Shown: piece after piece, positions 8,201 to 8,381 of the stretch | How positions within the stretch are numbered: the stretch's first letter is position 1 | How the letters are laid out: the number at the start of each line of letters is the position of its first letter | NCBI GenBank assembly: GCA_007135355.1 | Contig: SLJA01000310.1 | Coordinates: 1 to 8,381, forward strand | Source of the DNA: Wenzhouxiangella sp. | Lineage (GTDB): Bacteria; Pseudomonadota; Gammaproteobacteria; Xanthomonadales; Wenzhouxiangellaceae | Length of the DNA: 8,381 nucleotides | Reading direction: 5' to 3' | The notes under the pieces: model-generated | Told to the model about the DNA's origin: nothing | What the model saw: only the letters and a program-made list of their open reading frames with translations | Database searches by the model: none | Position numbers and translations under genes: made by a program

Positions 8201-8381
8201 GCACCAGCAGCGCGGTCAAGTCCGCTTCGCGCTGCAGTTGCGCCTCGGCGTTTTTCAGGCCGGTGACATCCAGCGCATTGCAAACCAGGCTGGTGACACG
8301 GCCGGTCTGGTCGCGCACCGGCGCCACCACCGAACGGTGCCAGACAAGCTGACCATTCTTGTGACGAACCCGGTACTCATG
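5265..8381 (-). CDS. PAS-GAF-PAS-PAS-GGDEF-EAL c-di-GMP sensor enzyme, 5' end outside window
   Basis: 1038 residues are visible and the frame stays open to the window edge. The GTG ending at 8330 is not the start: the preceding codons read HEYRVRHKNGQLVWHRS, the conserved end of a PAS/PAC fold. In fragment numbering: PAS end 1-45; GAF about 70-217 (closing GFVGFDSVRQKRAFSSGEIHLL split near 183-204); PAS about 228-350 (WEWDQQTQEMLFN, VHPEDF); PAS about 355-475 (GILITDLEGRIIDVNESFSR, then ISGYTREEVLGKNPR); GGDEF about 477-644 with MDIDHFK, intact GGDEF (560-564) and an RxxD inhibitory site (551-554); EAL about 662-905 with EALIRW, VNVS, EIVET, LDDFGTGFS, KVD, AEGVET and QGYLFARP. Both c-di-GMP synthesis and cleavage look possible. 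A 130-residue tail follows. No membrane helix is seen, so this part is probably cytoplasmic; the missing N-terminus could differ. The stop codon overlaps the permease start. The signal sensed is unknown. Confidence 0.95.
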   Translation of the reverse strand, partial: HEYRVRHKNGQLVWHRSVVAPVRDQTGRVTSLVCNALDVTGLKNAEAQLQREADLTALLVRLASEYINLPVDRLDPAIDHSLDELARFVGADRAYVFAYDHVAQTATNTHEWCADGVSSHREDLRALPMAQLQDFLQPHLVGELVQIADVAAYPHQPLRELLQFQGICSLIAVPMMDGSDCVGFVGFDSVRQKRAFSSGEIHLLRVFAQMLVNMKIRSRVQQQLEREQHRLNDIIDGTDAGTWEWDQQTQEMLFNARFARMMGHDSTATLPTDSRDWMSHVHPEDFESSIQALVGHLKGETANLEVELRLRHAQGHWVWLSLRGRVAAREDNGRARLISGIAIDISDKKKAEADLRLAASVFTHSHEGILITDLEGRIIDVNESFSRISGYTREEVLGKNPRILNSGRQSPAFYQDMWRALEQSGYWTGEVWNRRRDGVEYAQRLTISTVRDSHGRGVQYVGLLSDITEQKHYQQNLERLAHFDSLTSLPNRVLMGERIRQAMTLCRRHGQLMALAYMDIDHFKSINESCGQHVGDKVLQAVAAGLERVVREGDMVARPGGDEFVVLLTHLEGSHDLDQALDSLLAAVAQPLKIGRLSFDLKLSVGVTTYPQRTELEADQLLRQADQAMYEAKRVGRNGVRYFDAELEQVQRRRQEGLQRLRQAFEQREFVLQYQPKVNLRTGSLAGVEALIRWQHPQRGLLAPSEFLPLVDGDELGHQLGNWVLATALDDLLHWHTLGLDIAVAVNVSGTALLRGDFVESLRRELVARPAVDPSKVILEIVETSMLEDIDQANERTRACAELGVRFALDDFGTGFSSLTHLKHLPIRQLKVDISFVRDMLKDPDDLAIIEGIIRLGQAFDMEVLAEGVETDDHVNALLNMGCELAQGYLFARPMSASALAEWVRNWSVPANWAKVPRLDQAGLPLLFAEAESMARLAELEARLASPDSVRPRNAPRSDRSRFRRWLNGHRNDTGCALLLSLLSQVDDADAEVQRLLRVGELKVAAEQFETLQTLTMQLLTELRRRRTLPAPVHSKSE

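Overview
The window is GC-rich, densely packed bacterial chromosome with every recognisable gene on the minus strand. The gene types point to a Gram-negative gammaproteobacterium: an MCE-type lipid ABC transporter with an outer-membrane-type lipoprotein, a large c-di-GMP sensor enzyme and an AbgT-family carrier. A Xanthomonadales/Chromatiales-like or marine lineage is a guess; nothing here fixes the taxon. No tRNA, rRNA, mobile element or CRISPR array was seen.

Layout in transcription order, right to left: (1) 8381-5265, the 3' part of a multidomain PAS-GAF-PAS-PAS-GGDEF-EAL protein whose 5' end lies outside the window; (2) 5268-4156, an MlaE-type permease with a fused N-terminal STAS domain; (3) 4159-3383, an MlaF-type ATPase with a GTG start; (4) 3383-2418, a membrane-anchored MlaD-type MCE protein; (5) 2421-1726, an ABC-transport auxiliary (PqiC/YmbA-type) lipoprotein. 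All four junctions overlap: ATGA, GTGA, TGATG, ATGA. The five genes therefore look like one translationally coupled operon. After a 122-base gap with a good -10 box comes (6) 1603-44, an AbgT-family transporter, probably a separate unit.

Genes 2-5 make a plausible envelope lipid-transport machine: permease plus ATPase in the inner membrane, an MCE ring in the periplasm, and a lipoprotein on the outer-membrane side. STAS (MlaB-like) function is built into the permease. No mlaC-like periplasmic carrier lies in the window.

The most interesting point is that a c-di-GMP synthase/phosphodiesterase with intact catalytic motifs in both domains sits directly upstream of the permease and overlaps it by four bases. 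This suggests that c-di-GMP signalling and envelope lipid transport are co-expressed, and perhaps linked, here. The same protein ends in a region that resembles a CZB-type tail with its zinc ligands replaced.
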